NCBI RefSeq assembly: GCF_002897035.1
Contig: NZ_BAUX01000007.1
Coordinates: 1 to 64,000 of the forward strand
From: Methylopila sp. Yamaguchi
Lineage (GTDB): Bacteria; Pseudomonadota; Alphaproteobacteria; Rhizobiales; Methylopilaceae
Length of the DNA stretch: 64,000 nt
Direction of reading: 5' to 3'
The translations under genes were made by a program, and so were the position numbers. Within the stretch, counting starts at the first letter, position 1; every line of letters starts with the position of its first letter. Below the pieces are notes generated by a model, which was given only the letters and a program-made list of their open reading frames with translations, was not told the origin of the DNA and searched no databases. Positions 50,600 through 58,091 of this stretch are shown here, piece after piece.

Positions 50600-51529
50600 A
50601 TGGCGATACTGACTTGGCTGCACACGGCCTATGGCGACGACCTGATCAACGGCATCCGCTCGTCGCTTCCGGACGAGACGATCTACGAATGGCCGGGCGA
50701 CGTCGCGCATGACGAAATCGACGTCGCCATTCTTTTCCGTATGCCGCCGGGGTTCCTGAAGCCGTTCCCCAACGTCAAGCTGATCTCGGCGACGGGAGCC
50801 GGCATCGACCACTACCTGCTCGACCCGGATTTTCCCCGGGACGTGCCACTGGTCCGGGTCGTCGACCACGACTTCGCGGCGAGGATGGCGGACTACGTGC
50901 TGTGCTGGACGCTGTTCCACCACCGCGACGTGCCGCACTTCCTGAAGGCGCAGAAGGAGCGGCGCTGGGCGTACAAGATCATGCGCTCGGCTAGCGACGT
51001 CACTGTCGGCGTGATGGGGCTCGGCCAGATGGGCCGGCTGACCTGCGAGCGCTTGGCCTTCCTCGGCTACGACGTGCGCGCCTGGTCGCGCAGCGAGCAC
51101 GAGATCAAGGGCGTCAGATGCTACGCCGGGAAGGACGCGCTTTCGGACTTCCTGCGCGACACCGAGATCCTGGTGAACCTGCTGCCGCTGACGGCGGAGA
51201 CGCGCGGGATCCTCTGCAAGAAGACCTTCGACCAGATGCCGCACGGCGGGGTGCTGATCACCGCTGCGCGCGGCGGACACCTCGTCGAGAACGACGTGCT
51301 CGACGCGCTCGACTCCGGACGCCTCAGCGCCGCGACCATCGACGCCTTCCCGGTCGAGCCGCTGCCCGAGACGCATCCGTTCTGGACGCACCCCAACGTC
51401 TACGTGACTCCGCACTGCTCGAGCACCGCGAGCTGCGCGACGATCGTCGACACCTTCGCGGAGAACGTTCGACGGTTCCGCGCCGGCGTTCCCTTGCTGA
51501 ACGAAGTCGATCTCGCGGCCGGATACTGA
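50600..51529 (+). CDS. D-2-hydroxyacid dehydrogenase (GhrA-like glyoxylate/hydroxypyruvate reductase)
   Basis: A 309-residue NAD(P)H-dependent reductase. The cofactor fold has VTVGVMGLGQMGRLTCERLAFLGYDVRAWSRS (about 133-165). Catalytic residues lie in LITAARGGHLVENDVLDAL (Arg), IDAFPVEPLPETHPFW (Glu) and YVTPHCSSTAS (His). It resembles GhrA (YcdW), which reduces glyoxylate and hydroxypyruvate. As the last gene of operon A it may reduce the 2-oxo acid left after transamination or oxidation. The ATG at 50600 follows GGAGAAAG. Confidence 0.9.
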   Translation: MAILTWLHTAYGDDLINGIRSSLPDETIYEWPGDVAHDEIDVAILFRMPPGFLKPFPNVKLISATGAGIDHYLLDPDFPRDVPLVRVVDHDFAARMADYVLCWTLFHHRDVPHFLKAQKERRWAYKIMRSASDVTVGVMGLGQMGRLTCERLAFLGYDVRAWSRSEHEIKGVRCYAGKDALSDFLRDTEILVNLLPLTAETRGILCKKTFDQMPHGGVLITAARGGHLVENDVLDALDSGRLSAATIDAFPVEPLPETHPFWTHPNVYVTPHCSSTASCATIVDTFAENVRRFRAGVPLLNEVDLAAGY

Positions 51530-51669
51530 CGCCGCCGCGCGCACTGATCCCTCGGCGGCGCCTTTCGCGTGGGCGCTGCCGCTGACGAAAGGAACGCGTC
51601 GCCCGACCGCCTCCCGTTACCTTCCTGAGCGCGAGCTCGAAATGCGCAAGCCAAACTCTGAGTTTGTAA

Positions 51670-51681
51670 TGAAACGTTTCA
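51670..51681. promoter_or_regulatory. LacI-type operator upstream of the ABC-transporter operon
   Basis: TGAAACGTTTCA is a perfect 12-base palindrome with a central CG, fitting the LacI-family pattern AA-N-CG-N-TT. It lies 104 bases upstream of the binding-protein start, in a locally AT-rich stretch between two same-direction operons. Confidence 0.65.
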
Positions 51682-51784
51682 ATTTCAACTTGCCAAGGGC
51701 GCTTCCACCGCGTGTCTGGCCCGGACCTTGCAACTGGCACTCCGCCGTTTGCGCCGGAACGATCTGCAACGCTGGAGATCACAG

Positions 51785-52816
51785 ATGGCATTCGAAACCA
51801 CAGTGCTTACGGCGTTCCGGCGAAGCGCGAGGGGCGTTCTGGCCCTGGCGCTCGCCGTGACGCTCGGTCTCGGCCCAGGCGCTCGACCGGCGACGGCGGA
51901 CGACGCGCCGCTCAAGAAACTCGACTTCGCAGGATCCGTGACCTGGCTCGGCCAGATCCCCATTCTCGTCGCGATCGACAAGGGCTTCTTCAAGGAGCAG
52001 GGGCTCGACGTCGGCGTGCAGGTGATCCTGAACTCGTCCGACCGGATCCGCGCGATCACGGCGGGCTCCGTCGCCTTCAGCAATCTCGGCCGGACCGCCG
52101 TGATCAGCGAAATGGCCCGTGGCAACAAGAGCTTCTACTACTTCGCGAACGTCGACGACTCGCCGGGGAACGAAGGGTGCTGGGCGCGCCCGGGTTTCGC
52201 GTCGCTTAGCGATCTCAAGGGCAAGAAGATCGCGGCCAACGCCTCCGCGGAGATCACCCTGGTCGGCCTCCTGAAGGAGGCCTCGATGACGACCAAGGAC
52301 GTCGAACTCGTCAACCTGCCGCCGAACGAGATGGTGGTCGCGCTCGCCAACAGCGACGTCGACGCCGCCTGCGTGTGGCGCCCGGTGCTCGACAAGCTGA
52401 AGACGGCGGCGCCGGACGGCAAAATGCTCGGCACTGACAAGGACACCGAGTCGTTTCGCGCCTTCGGCACCATGTCGTCGCCGGACATCATGATCATCTC
52501 GAAGAAGGTCGTTGACGAGGACCCGGAGTCGGCGCGGAAGATCGCGATCGCGGTGATGAAGGGTGCGGACTTCGCGACGAAGGAGCCGGAAGAAACGGCG
52601 CGGACCGTCGCGCACTACTTCAAGCAGCCGCCCGAAGCGGTGCTCGCCGGTATCAAGGACTTCAAATACTTCGGCGCCGCCGGCTGGCCCGATCATATCA
52701 AGCGCCACACTGAACAGATGAAGCGCCTCGCCGCCTACCTCGCGGAGGCCGGCAAGATCCCGGCGACCCCGGCGGTCGAGGACTGGATGAACGTCAGCTT
52801 CATTCCCGCGCCCTGA
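51785..52816 (+). CDS. ABC transporter substrate-binding protein, NitT/TauT family
   Basis: A 343-residue periplasmic binding protein. The signal peptide (about 1-39) has LALALAVTLGLGPGARPATA. The mature domain begins LDFAGSVTWLGQIPILVAIDKGFFKEQGLDV, followed by FSNLGRTAVISEMARG and LKGKKIAANASAEITLVGLLKEA. This is the SsuA/TauA/NrtA/ThiY superfamily, whose ligands include sulfonates, nitrate, pyrimidines and aromatic acids, so the ligand here is open. It is the first gene of operon B with a permease and an ATPase. GGAG shortly before the ATG supports the start. Confidence 0.9.
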   Translation: MAFETTVLTAFRRSARGVLALALAVTLGLGPGARPATADDAPLKKLDFAGSVTWLGQIPILVAIDKGFFKEQGLDVGVQVILNSSDRIRAITAGSVAFSNLGRTAVISEMARGNKSFYYFANVDDSPGNEGCWARPGFASLSDLKGKKIAANASAEITLVGLLKEASMTTKDVELVNLPPNEMVVALANSDVDAACVWRPVLDKLKTAAPDGKMLGTDKDTESFRAFGTMSSPDIMIISKKVVDEDPESARKIAIAVMKGADFATKEPEETARTVAHYFKQPPEAVLAGIKDFKYFGAAGWPDHIKRHTEQMKRLAAYLAEAGKIPATPAVEDWMNVSFIPAP

Positions 52817-52853
52817 CGCCGCTCGAGCCTACGACCTCACGGAGAGCCGACGC

Positions 52854-53690
52854 ATGAACGCCGTACGCGCTATGACCCGGTCCGTCGCGATCCCTCTGTT
52901 CGCCCTCGGGCGCTCGGGCGGATGGTCGACCCGCGGATCGATCCTGATGCTGAACGTCCTCGGCGTCGCGGGCTTCCTGCTGCTGTGGCAGGTCGCGACG
53001 GCCGGCGGCTTCCTGTCGCCGCTGTTCCTGCCTTCCCCCGGCCAGGTGCTGAGCGAGGCCGCGCAGGTCGCCGCCACCGGCGAACTGTGGCGCTCGATCG
53101 TGGACTCCTCCCGCCGCGTGTTCTTCGGCTTCGCGCTGGCCGCGCTGTTCGCGGTGCCGCTCGGCGTGCTGATGGGGCTGTGGGCGCCCGCGCGGGCGCT
53201 GGTCGGCCCGTTCGTCTCGCTGCTGCGCCCCCTGCCCTCGATCACCTGGATTCCTCTGACGATGTTGTGGCTCGGCATCGGCGAGGCCCAGAAGATCGCG
53301 ATCGTCTTCATGGGGACCTGGGTCTACATCCTGGTCTACACGGTCGAGAGCACGAAACGGGTCGACCCGCTGCTGATCAAGGCGGCGCGCAATCTCGGGG
53401 CGTCCGACCTGTCCGTGATGCGCGAGGTGATCCTCCCCGGCGCCCTCCCTGGCATTCTCGCCGGCCTCAAGGTCAGCCTCGCGATCTCCTGGTCCTGCGT
53501 GCTTTCGGCCGAGATGGTGGCGGCCCAGAGCGGCCTCGGCGCGCTGATCTGGAACGCGAAGGACTGGAGCAACCTCGCGCTCGTCCTCGTCGGCATGGTC
53601 TGCATCTCGCTGACCGTCCTCGTCGCGGACCTCGCCGCCGGCGTGATCGAGCGCCTGCTGCAACCGTGGGAACGGCACCGCCACGTCTGA
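52854..53690 (+). CDS. ABC transporter permease, NitT/TauT (SsuC-like) type
   Basis: A 278-residue inner-membrane protein with about six helices. The coupling segment is AARNLGASDLSVMREVILPGALPGILAGLKVSLAISWSCVLSAEMV (EAA loop; the key residues are the EV-x-LPGALPGI run). N-terminal LGVAGFLLLWQVATAGGF and PSPGQVLSEAAQVAATGELWRSI are typical of TauC/SsuC. It forms the channel for the upstream-encoded binding protein and downstream ATPase. Confidence 0.92.
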   Translation: MNAVRAMTRSVAIPLFALGRSGGWSTRGSILMLNVLGVAGFLLLWQVATAGGFLSPLFLPSPGQVLSEAAQVAATGELWRSIVDSSRRVFFGFALAALFAVPLGVLMGLWAPARALVGPFVSLLRPLPSITWIPLTMLWLGIGEAQKIAIVFMGTWVYILVYTVESTKRVDPLLIKAARNLGASDLSVMREVILPGALPGILAGLKVSLAISWSCVLSAEMVAAQSGLGALIWNAKDWSNLALVLVGMVCISLTVLVADLAAGVIERLLQPWERHRHV

Positions 53691-53725
53691 CGCGAGCCCC
53701 GACACCGAGACCGGAGATCCGACCG

Positions 53726-54520
53726 ATGCAAGCGATCCTCGCCGCCGAGCACGTCACCAAGATCTACGCCGTCCACGCCAAGGAGACGACCGCCGTCCGC
53801 GACGTCTCGCTCGACATCCGCGAGGGCGAGTTCGTCTGCCTGCTCGGCACCTCCGGCTGCGGCAAGTCGACGATGCTGAACCTGTTCGCGGGCTTCACCC
53901 AGCCGACCAACGGGCGCGTGCTGCTGCGCGGCCAGCCGATCACCAAGATCGAGCCCCGCTGCGGAATGGTGTTCCAGTCCTATGCGCTGTTTCCCTGGAA
54001 GACGGTCCGGCAGAACGTCGAGTTCGGCCCGAAGATGAAGGGATTGCCCGCGGCTCGGCAGCGGGAGCTCGCGGACCGTTACATCGCGATGGTGAAGCTG
54101 TCGGGCTTCGAGAACCATTATCCAGCGGAGCTGTCCGGCGGCATGCAGCAACGGGTGACGCTGGCGCGCAGCCTCGCGGCCGACCCGGAAGTCCTGCTGA
54201 TGGACGAGCCCTTCGCTGCGCTCGACGCCATGACGCGGCAGGTGATGCAGGAGGAGTTGCTCGCGATCCAGGAGGCGAGCGGCAAGACGGTGGTGTTCAT
54301 CACCCACAACATCGACGAGGCGATCCTGCTGTCGCACCGCATCGTCGTGATGGCCGCGAATCCCGGCCGGGTGACGGCCGTAATCGAGAATCCGCTCGAT
54401 CGCCCCCGCGACCTCGCGGCCCAGGCGACGCCCGCCTACGCCTCCCTCAAGAGCCGGATCTGGGACCTCGTGGTCGGCGACGTCCGCGGCGCCATCGCTG
54501 GCCGCGCCGGCCGCGCCTGA
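53726..54520 (+). CDS. ABC transporter ATP-binding protein, NitT/TauT type
   Basis: A 264-residue ATPase. Walker A is GTSGCGKST (41-49), Q-loop VFQSYALFPW (81-90), signature LSGGMQQR (135-142), Walker B VLLMDEPFAALD (155-166) and H-loop FITHNIDEA. The length and the FQSYALFPWKTV pattern fit SsuB/TauB. It energises import by the preceding permease. Its stop lies 25 bases before the subunit-3 gene, so importer and dehydrogenase are one operon. Confidence 0.94.
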   Translation: MQAILAAEHVTKIYAVHAKETTAVRDVSLDIREGEFVCLLGTSGCGKSTMLNLFAGFTQPTNGRVLLRGQPITKIEPRCGMVFQSYALFPWKTVRQNVEFGPKMKGLPAARQRELADRYIAMVKLSGFENHYPAELSGGMQQRVTLARSLAADPEVLLMDEPFAALDAMTRQVMQEELLAIQEASGKTVVFITHNIDEAILLSHRIVVMAANPGRVTAVIENPLDRPRDLAAQATPAYASLKSRIWDLVVGDVRGAIAGRAGRA

Positions 54521-54545
54521 GCGCTCGAGAACAGGAGGAGACACC

Positions 54546-55262
54546 ATGACGGACGAGGGCCTCGACAGACGCCGCTTCCTCGGCGGGCTTGGCGCGGGCG
54601 CCGCGGCGCTCGGCGCCGACGTCGCCGAGGCAGCTGAGCCGGCGCCGGGCGTGACCGCCGCCTCCCCCGCCGGAGGTCCGCCGGCGCTCGCGGGCTACCA
54701 GTTTCTCAATCCCGACGAAGCGGCCTTCATGGAGGCCTTCGTCGACCACCTGATCCCCGCCGACGCGCTCAGCCCCTCGGGCACGGAGCTCGGCGTCGCG
54801 GTCTATGTCGACCGGCAGCTCGCCGGCGCGTGGGGCAAGGGCGCGCGGATGTATCTGCAGGGCCCGTGGCGCAGGGGAACGCCGAACCAGGGCTGGCAGT
54901 CGCCGATGACCCCGGCGGATCTCGTGAGGACGGGAATCGCCGCGCTCGACGCCCACTGCCGCCGCGTGGCGAAGCTGCCGTTCGAGCGACTGGGGCCGGA
55001 CGCGCGCGAGGACGCCGTCGCGGCCCTCGCCCAGGGCAAGATCGAGCTTGAGGGCGTCGCTTCGAAGCTCCTGTTCGACACGCTCTACGCCCTCGCCACC
55101 GAAGGTCTGTTCGCCGACCCCATTTACGGCGGCAACCGCGACAAGGCGGGGTGGAGGCTGGTGGGTTTCCCCGGAGTGATCGCGACCCACGCCCAGGACA
55201 TCGAGACCTACCGCGGGCGTCGCTACGACGCCGAACCGATGAGCATCGCCGACATGTCGTAA
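54546..55262 (+). CDS. Gluconate 2-dehydrogenase subunit 3 family protein (Tat-exported)
   Basis: A 238-residue protein with a twin-arginine signal, RRRFLGGLGAGAAALGADVAEA (from residue 8). It is followed by a gluconate_2-dh3 domain: FLNPDEAAFMEAFVDHLIPADALSPSGTELGVAVYVDRQL (about 54-93) and FADPIYGGNRDKAGWRLVGFPGV (about 186-208). In the known three-subunit enzymes this gamma subunit accompanies and helps export the GMC flavoprotein encoded next. The Tat signal implies assembly with folded, FAD-loaded partner and a periplasmic location. Confidence 0.9.
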   Translation: MTDEGLDRRRFLGGLGAGAAALGADVAEAAEPAPGVTAASPAGGPPALAGYQFLNPDEAAFMEAFVDHLIPADALSPSGTELGVAVYVDRQLAGAWGKGARMYLQGPWRRGTPNQGWQSPMTPADLVRTGIAALDAHCRRVAKLPFERLGPDAREDAVAALAQGKIELEGVASKLLFDTLYALATEGLFADPIYGGNRDKAGWRLVGFPGVIATHAQDIETYRGRRYDAEPMSIADMS

Positions 55263-55273
55263 AGGAGACCACG

Positions 55274-57046
55274 ATGGCCACCAGGCTGAAGCCCGTCGAT
55301 GTCGTCATCGTCGGCATGGGGTGGACCGGCGGCATTCTCGCCAAGGAGCTGTCCGACGCCGGGCTGACGGTGCTCGGCCTCGAGCGCGGCGTGAACCGGA
55401 CGACGGAGCCCGATTTCTCCGTCCCTATGATCCGCGACGAGTTGCGCTACGCCGTCCGGCACGAGCTCTACATGGACGTCAGCCGCGACACGCTGACCTT
55501 CCGCAACGCGGCGCGCGAGACGGCCTTGCCGATGCGCCGGCTGGGCTCCTTTCTGCCGGGCGAAGGCGTCGGCGGGGCCGGCCTTCACTGGAACGGCCAG
55601 ACCTACCGGTTCTCCCCCTCGGACCATTCGCTGCGCACCCGCGTGAAGGAAAGGTACGGAGCGGCCTTCGCGCCCGAAGGCATGCAGCTTGCCGACTGGC
55701 CGATGACCTACGACGAACTCGAACCCTACTACGACAAGTTCGAGTACATGGCCGGCATCTCCGGCCAGGCGGGCAACATCCGCGGCGAGACGATCGAGGG
55801 CGGCAACCCGTTCGAGGGACCGCGCTCCCGCGGCTATCCCAACCCGCCGCTGAAGGCCAGCCTCTCGGGCGTGATGTACGAGGCGGCGGCGCGCGAGCTC
55901 GGGTACCATCCGTTTCCGCGGCCCGCGGCCAACATGAGCCGCGCCTACGTCAACCCGGACGGCATGAGCCTCGGCGAGTGCCAATACTGCGGCCACTGCG
56001 AGAACTTCGGCTGCGAGGCTAACGCCAAGGCGAGCCCGCATATCACAGTCATTCCGGCGGCGCAGAAGAACGCCAACTTCAGCCTGCGCACCCAGGCCTG
56101 GGTCACGCGGGTCGACCTGCACCCGGACGGCAAGCGCGCCAAGGGTGTCACCTACACCGACGTGCGGACGGGCGAGGAGTTCGAGCAGCCGGCCGACATC
56201 GTGGCGCTCTGCGCCTACGGGCTCGGCAACGTCCACCTGATGCTGCTGTCTGGAATTGGAGCGCCCTACGACCCTGATACGGAGACCGGGGTCGTCGGCA
56301 AGGGCTACTGCTACCAGCTCACCTCGACCGTCCAGACCTTCTTCGAAGACAGGAACTTCAACCCCTTCATGGGCGCGGGCTCGCTCGGCGTGGTGGTCGA
56401 CGACGTCAACGGCGACAATTTCGACCATGGACCGCATGGCTTCATCGGCGGCGCCTCGATCATCAACGCCACAACCCATGGCCGGCCGATCGCCTACCGA
56501 CCGCTGCCGCCCGGAACGCCGAAGTGGGGTTCCGAATGGAAAGCCGCGTCCCGCCATTGGTACGGGCGGTCCACGAGCATCGGGACGCAGGGCTCCAACA
56601 TGGCGAGCCGCGGCAACTACCTGAGCCTCGACCCGACCTATCGCAACGCCTTCGGTCAGCCGCTGCTGCGCTTGACCTACGACTTCACTGAGAACGACTT
56701 CAAGCAGTCGGCGTTCACCACCAAGATCGCCCACGACATCGGGCGGGCGATGGGCCCGACGCACATCAGCCCCCTCGCGCCGAAGTCTTCGAGCTACTCG
56801 ATCGTGCCCTATCAGAGCACCCACAACACCGGCGGCGCGATCACGGGCCACGATCCCAAGACCAGCGCGGTGAACCGCTACCTGCAGAGCTGGGACGTGT
56901 CGAACCTGTTCGTCGTCGGCGCCTCGGCCTTTCCCCAGAACGCCGGCTATAACCCCACCGGCGCAGTGGGCGCGCTCGCCTATTGGACCGCGGACGCCAT
57001 CCGGACCCGCTATTTGTCGGCCCCGGGGCCTTTGGTGCCCGCATGA
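55274..57046 (+). CDS. GMC-family flavoprotein dehydrogenase (gluconate 2-dehydrogenase-like large subunit)
   Basis: A 590-residue FAD enzyme. The FAD site starts DVVIVGMGWTGGILAKELSDAG (about 9-30) and continues with GEGVGGAGLHWNGQTYRF (about 97-114). SLGECQYCGHCENFGCEANAKASPH holds four cysteines typical of this dehydrogenase subgroup. The C-terminal active-site region SVVPYQ-like STHNTGGAITGHDP and VVGASAFPQNAGYNPTGAVGALAYWTAD contains the His/Asn pair. It has no signal of its own and would be carried to the periplasm with subunit 3. It oxidises an alcohol, polyol or sugar acid, passing electrons to the cytochrome encoded next (ATGA overlap). The exact substrate is unknown. Confidence 0.92.
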   Translation: MATRLKPVDVVIVGMGWTGGILAKELSDAGLTVLGLERGVNRTTEPDFSVPMIRDELRYAVRHELYMDVSRDTLTFRNAARETALPMRRLGSFLPGEGVGGAGLHWNGQTYRFSPSDHSLRTRVKERYGAAFAPEGMQLADWPMTYDELEPYYDKFEYMAGISGQAGNIRGETIEGGNPFEGPRSRGYPNPPLKASLSGVMYEAAARELGYHPFPRPAANMSRAYVNPDGMSLGECQYCGHCENFGCEANAKASPHITVIPAAQKNANFSLRTQAWVTRVDLHPDGKRAKGVTYTDVRTGEEFEQPADIVALCAYGLGNVHLMLLSGIGAPYDPDTETGVVGKGYCYQLTSTVQTFFEDRNFNPFMGAGSLGVVVDDVNGDNFDHGPHGFIGGASIINATTHGRPIAYRPLPPGTPKWGSEWKAASRHWYGRSTSIGTQGSNMASRGNYLSLDPTYRNAFGQPLLRLTYDFTENDFKQSAFTTKIAHDIGRAMGPTHISPLAPKSSSYSIVPYQSTHNTGGAITGHDPKTSAVNRYLQSWDVSNLFVVGASAFPQNAGYNPTGAVGALAYWTADAIRTRYLSAPGPLVPA

Positions 57047-57435
57047 GGTCCCGTTCGCTCGCCCTTGCCTTCGCCGCGGCGCTCGGCGCTGCGGCCGGAG
57101 CGCAGCCCGCGTCCGCTGGCGACGCCGATCGTGGAAAGCTCGCATTCGGCCGATGCGCGGCCTGTCACGCCTTGACGCCGGACGCGGCCGGCCTGCCCGG
57201 ACCATCGCTTGCAGGCGTGATCGGGCGGCCAGCCGCGCAGCTCCCCAACTTCCGCTATTCGCCCGCCCTCAAGCGGAGCGGCCTGACCTGGACCGAAGAC
57301 ACCCTCGACCGCTTCCTCGCGAATCCGCAGGGCGTCGTCCGCGGCAACCGGATGCCATTCTCTGGCGTCGGCGACGCCGCCGAGCGCGCGGACCTGATCG
57401 CCTATCTGGCGCGTGACGCCGCCCCCGCTCGGTAA
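57043..57435 (+). CDS. Monohaem cytochrome c, electron acceptor of the GMC dehydrogenase
   Basis: A 130-residue exported class I cytochrome c. A signal peptide (about 1-25, ending QPASAGD) precedes the haem motif CAACH at 38-42. Met103 in VRGNRMPF is the likely sixth ligand, and the terminal helix is RADLIAYLARDA. Classical gluconate 2-dehydrogenases carry a triple-haem subunit; here it is replaced by a small cytochrome c2-like protein. The start overlaps the GMC stop (ATGA). Confidence 0.93.
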   Translation: MRSRSLALAFAAALGAAAGAQPASAGDADRGKLAFGRCAACHALTPDAAGLPGPSLAGVIGRPAAQLPNFRYSPALKRSGLTWTEDTLDRFLANPQGVVRGNRMPFSGVGDAAERADLIAYLARDAAPAR

Positions 57436-58091
57436 GCCGCGCCGCGTAAAGCCGCCAGGCCGCCGCGCCTCCTGAAGCGGCTCCGCAAGCCACGTACACC
57501 AATCCGAGAATGTCGCCCACGCCGGCTTCCGACCGACGCGGGTTTCGCTTCGAGCGGTTTCCGCGTCGATCGGCGCAAAGGACGCCGCCCGGCTTCGAGG
57601 CGCCATAAGCCCGCAAACGGCGCGGGCCGCGCCGTCCGCCGGCGGCGCTGATACGCAGAAGCTCGCTTGCTTTAATATTGCATCGCACAAAATCTCGAAC
57701 CCCATGCCCATATGATGAACCGGTTCACCAATCATCAAGCTCAACCGACAGGCACATGGTCATCGAGAGACAATGCGCAGTGCCCCGAGGCAGACTCCGC
57801 CGATTACTATGTCATCTTCCTGCATATTTATTGATCTGACGGACAATCAACAGAGTTTCGAAGTAAATGTTAGATTGCTGATGTACGTCGGAAACCTCCC
57901 TAGATGACGCCAAAGACCGTTGACGCAGCGCACCATTATGATATCGATTCATTAATGGCTGACGAGGTTGGGCTCGGAGAGGGCTTCCGCTGCAAACGCG
58001 GCCTGACGCCTGCCCAAGCTCGCCGACGCTCTGCTCGTGCATCGTTTTCTCGAATACGTCCGCGCCCCCGCCGGTCGAAGAGAGGGACGTC
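57436..58091 (+). promoter_or_regulatory. 656-base control region before the PEP-carboxylase-like operon
   Basis: No gene is convincing here. The first 220 bases are GC-rich remnants. From about 57660 to 57960 the DNA is clearly AT-richer than the surroundings (TTTAATATTGC, CATATTTATTGATC, GATATCGATTCATTAATGG) and contains the operator at 57716-57727. This should be the promoter and long leader of operon C. The ribosome site GAGAGGGACGTC precedes the ATG at 58092. Confidence 0.5.
57716..57727. promoter_or_regulatory. LacI-type operator upstream of the PEP-carboxylase-like operon
   Basis: TGAACCGGTTCA, a perfect 12-base palindrome, lies 365 bases before the first gene of operon C. It shares ten or more positions with the palindromes at 46523 and 51670, giving the consensus TGAA-N-CG-N-TTCA. 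Confidence 0.65.

Noticed and set aside
54546..57435. Calling the three-subunit dehydrogenase gluconate 2-dehydrogenase
   Set aside because: Subunit 3 and GMC subunits match that family, but the cytochrome is monohaem and the operon has no ketogluconate genes, so the substrate is left open.
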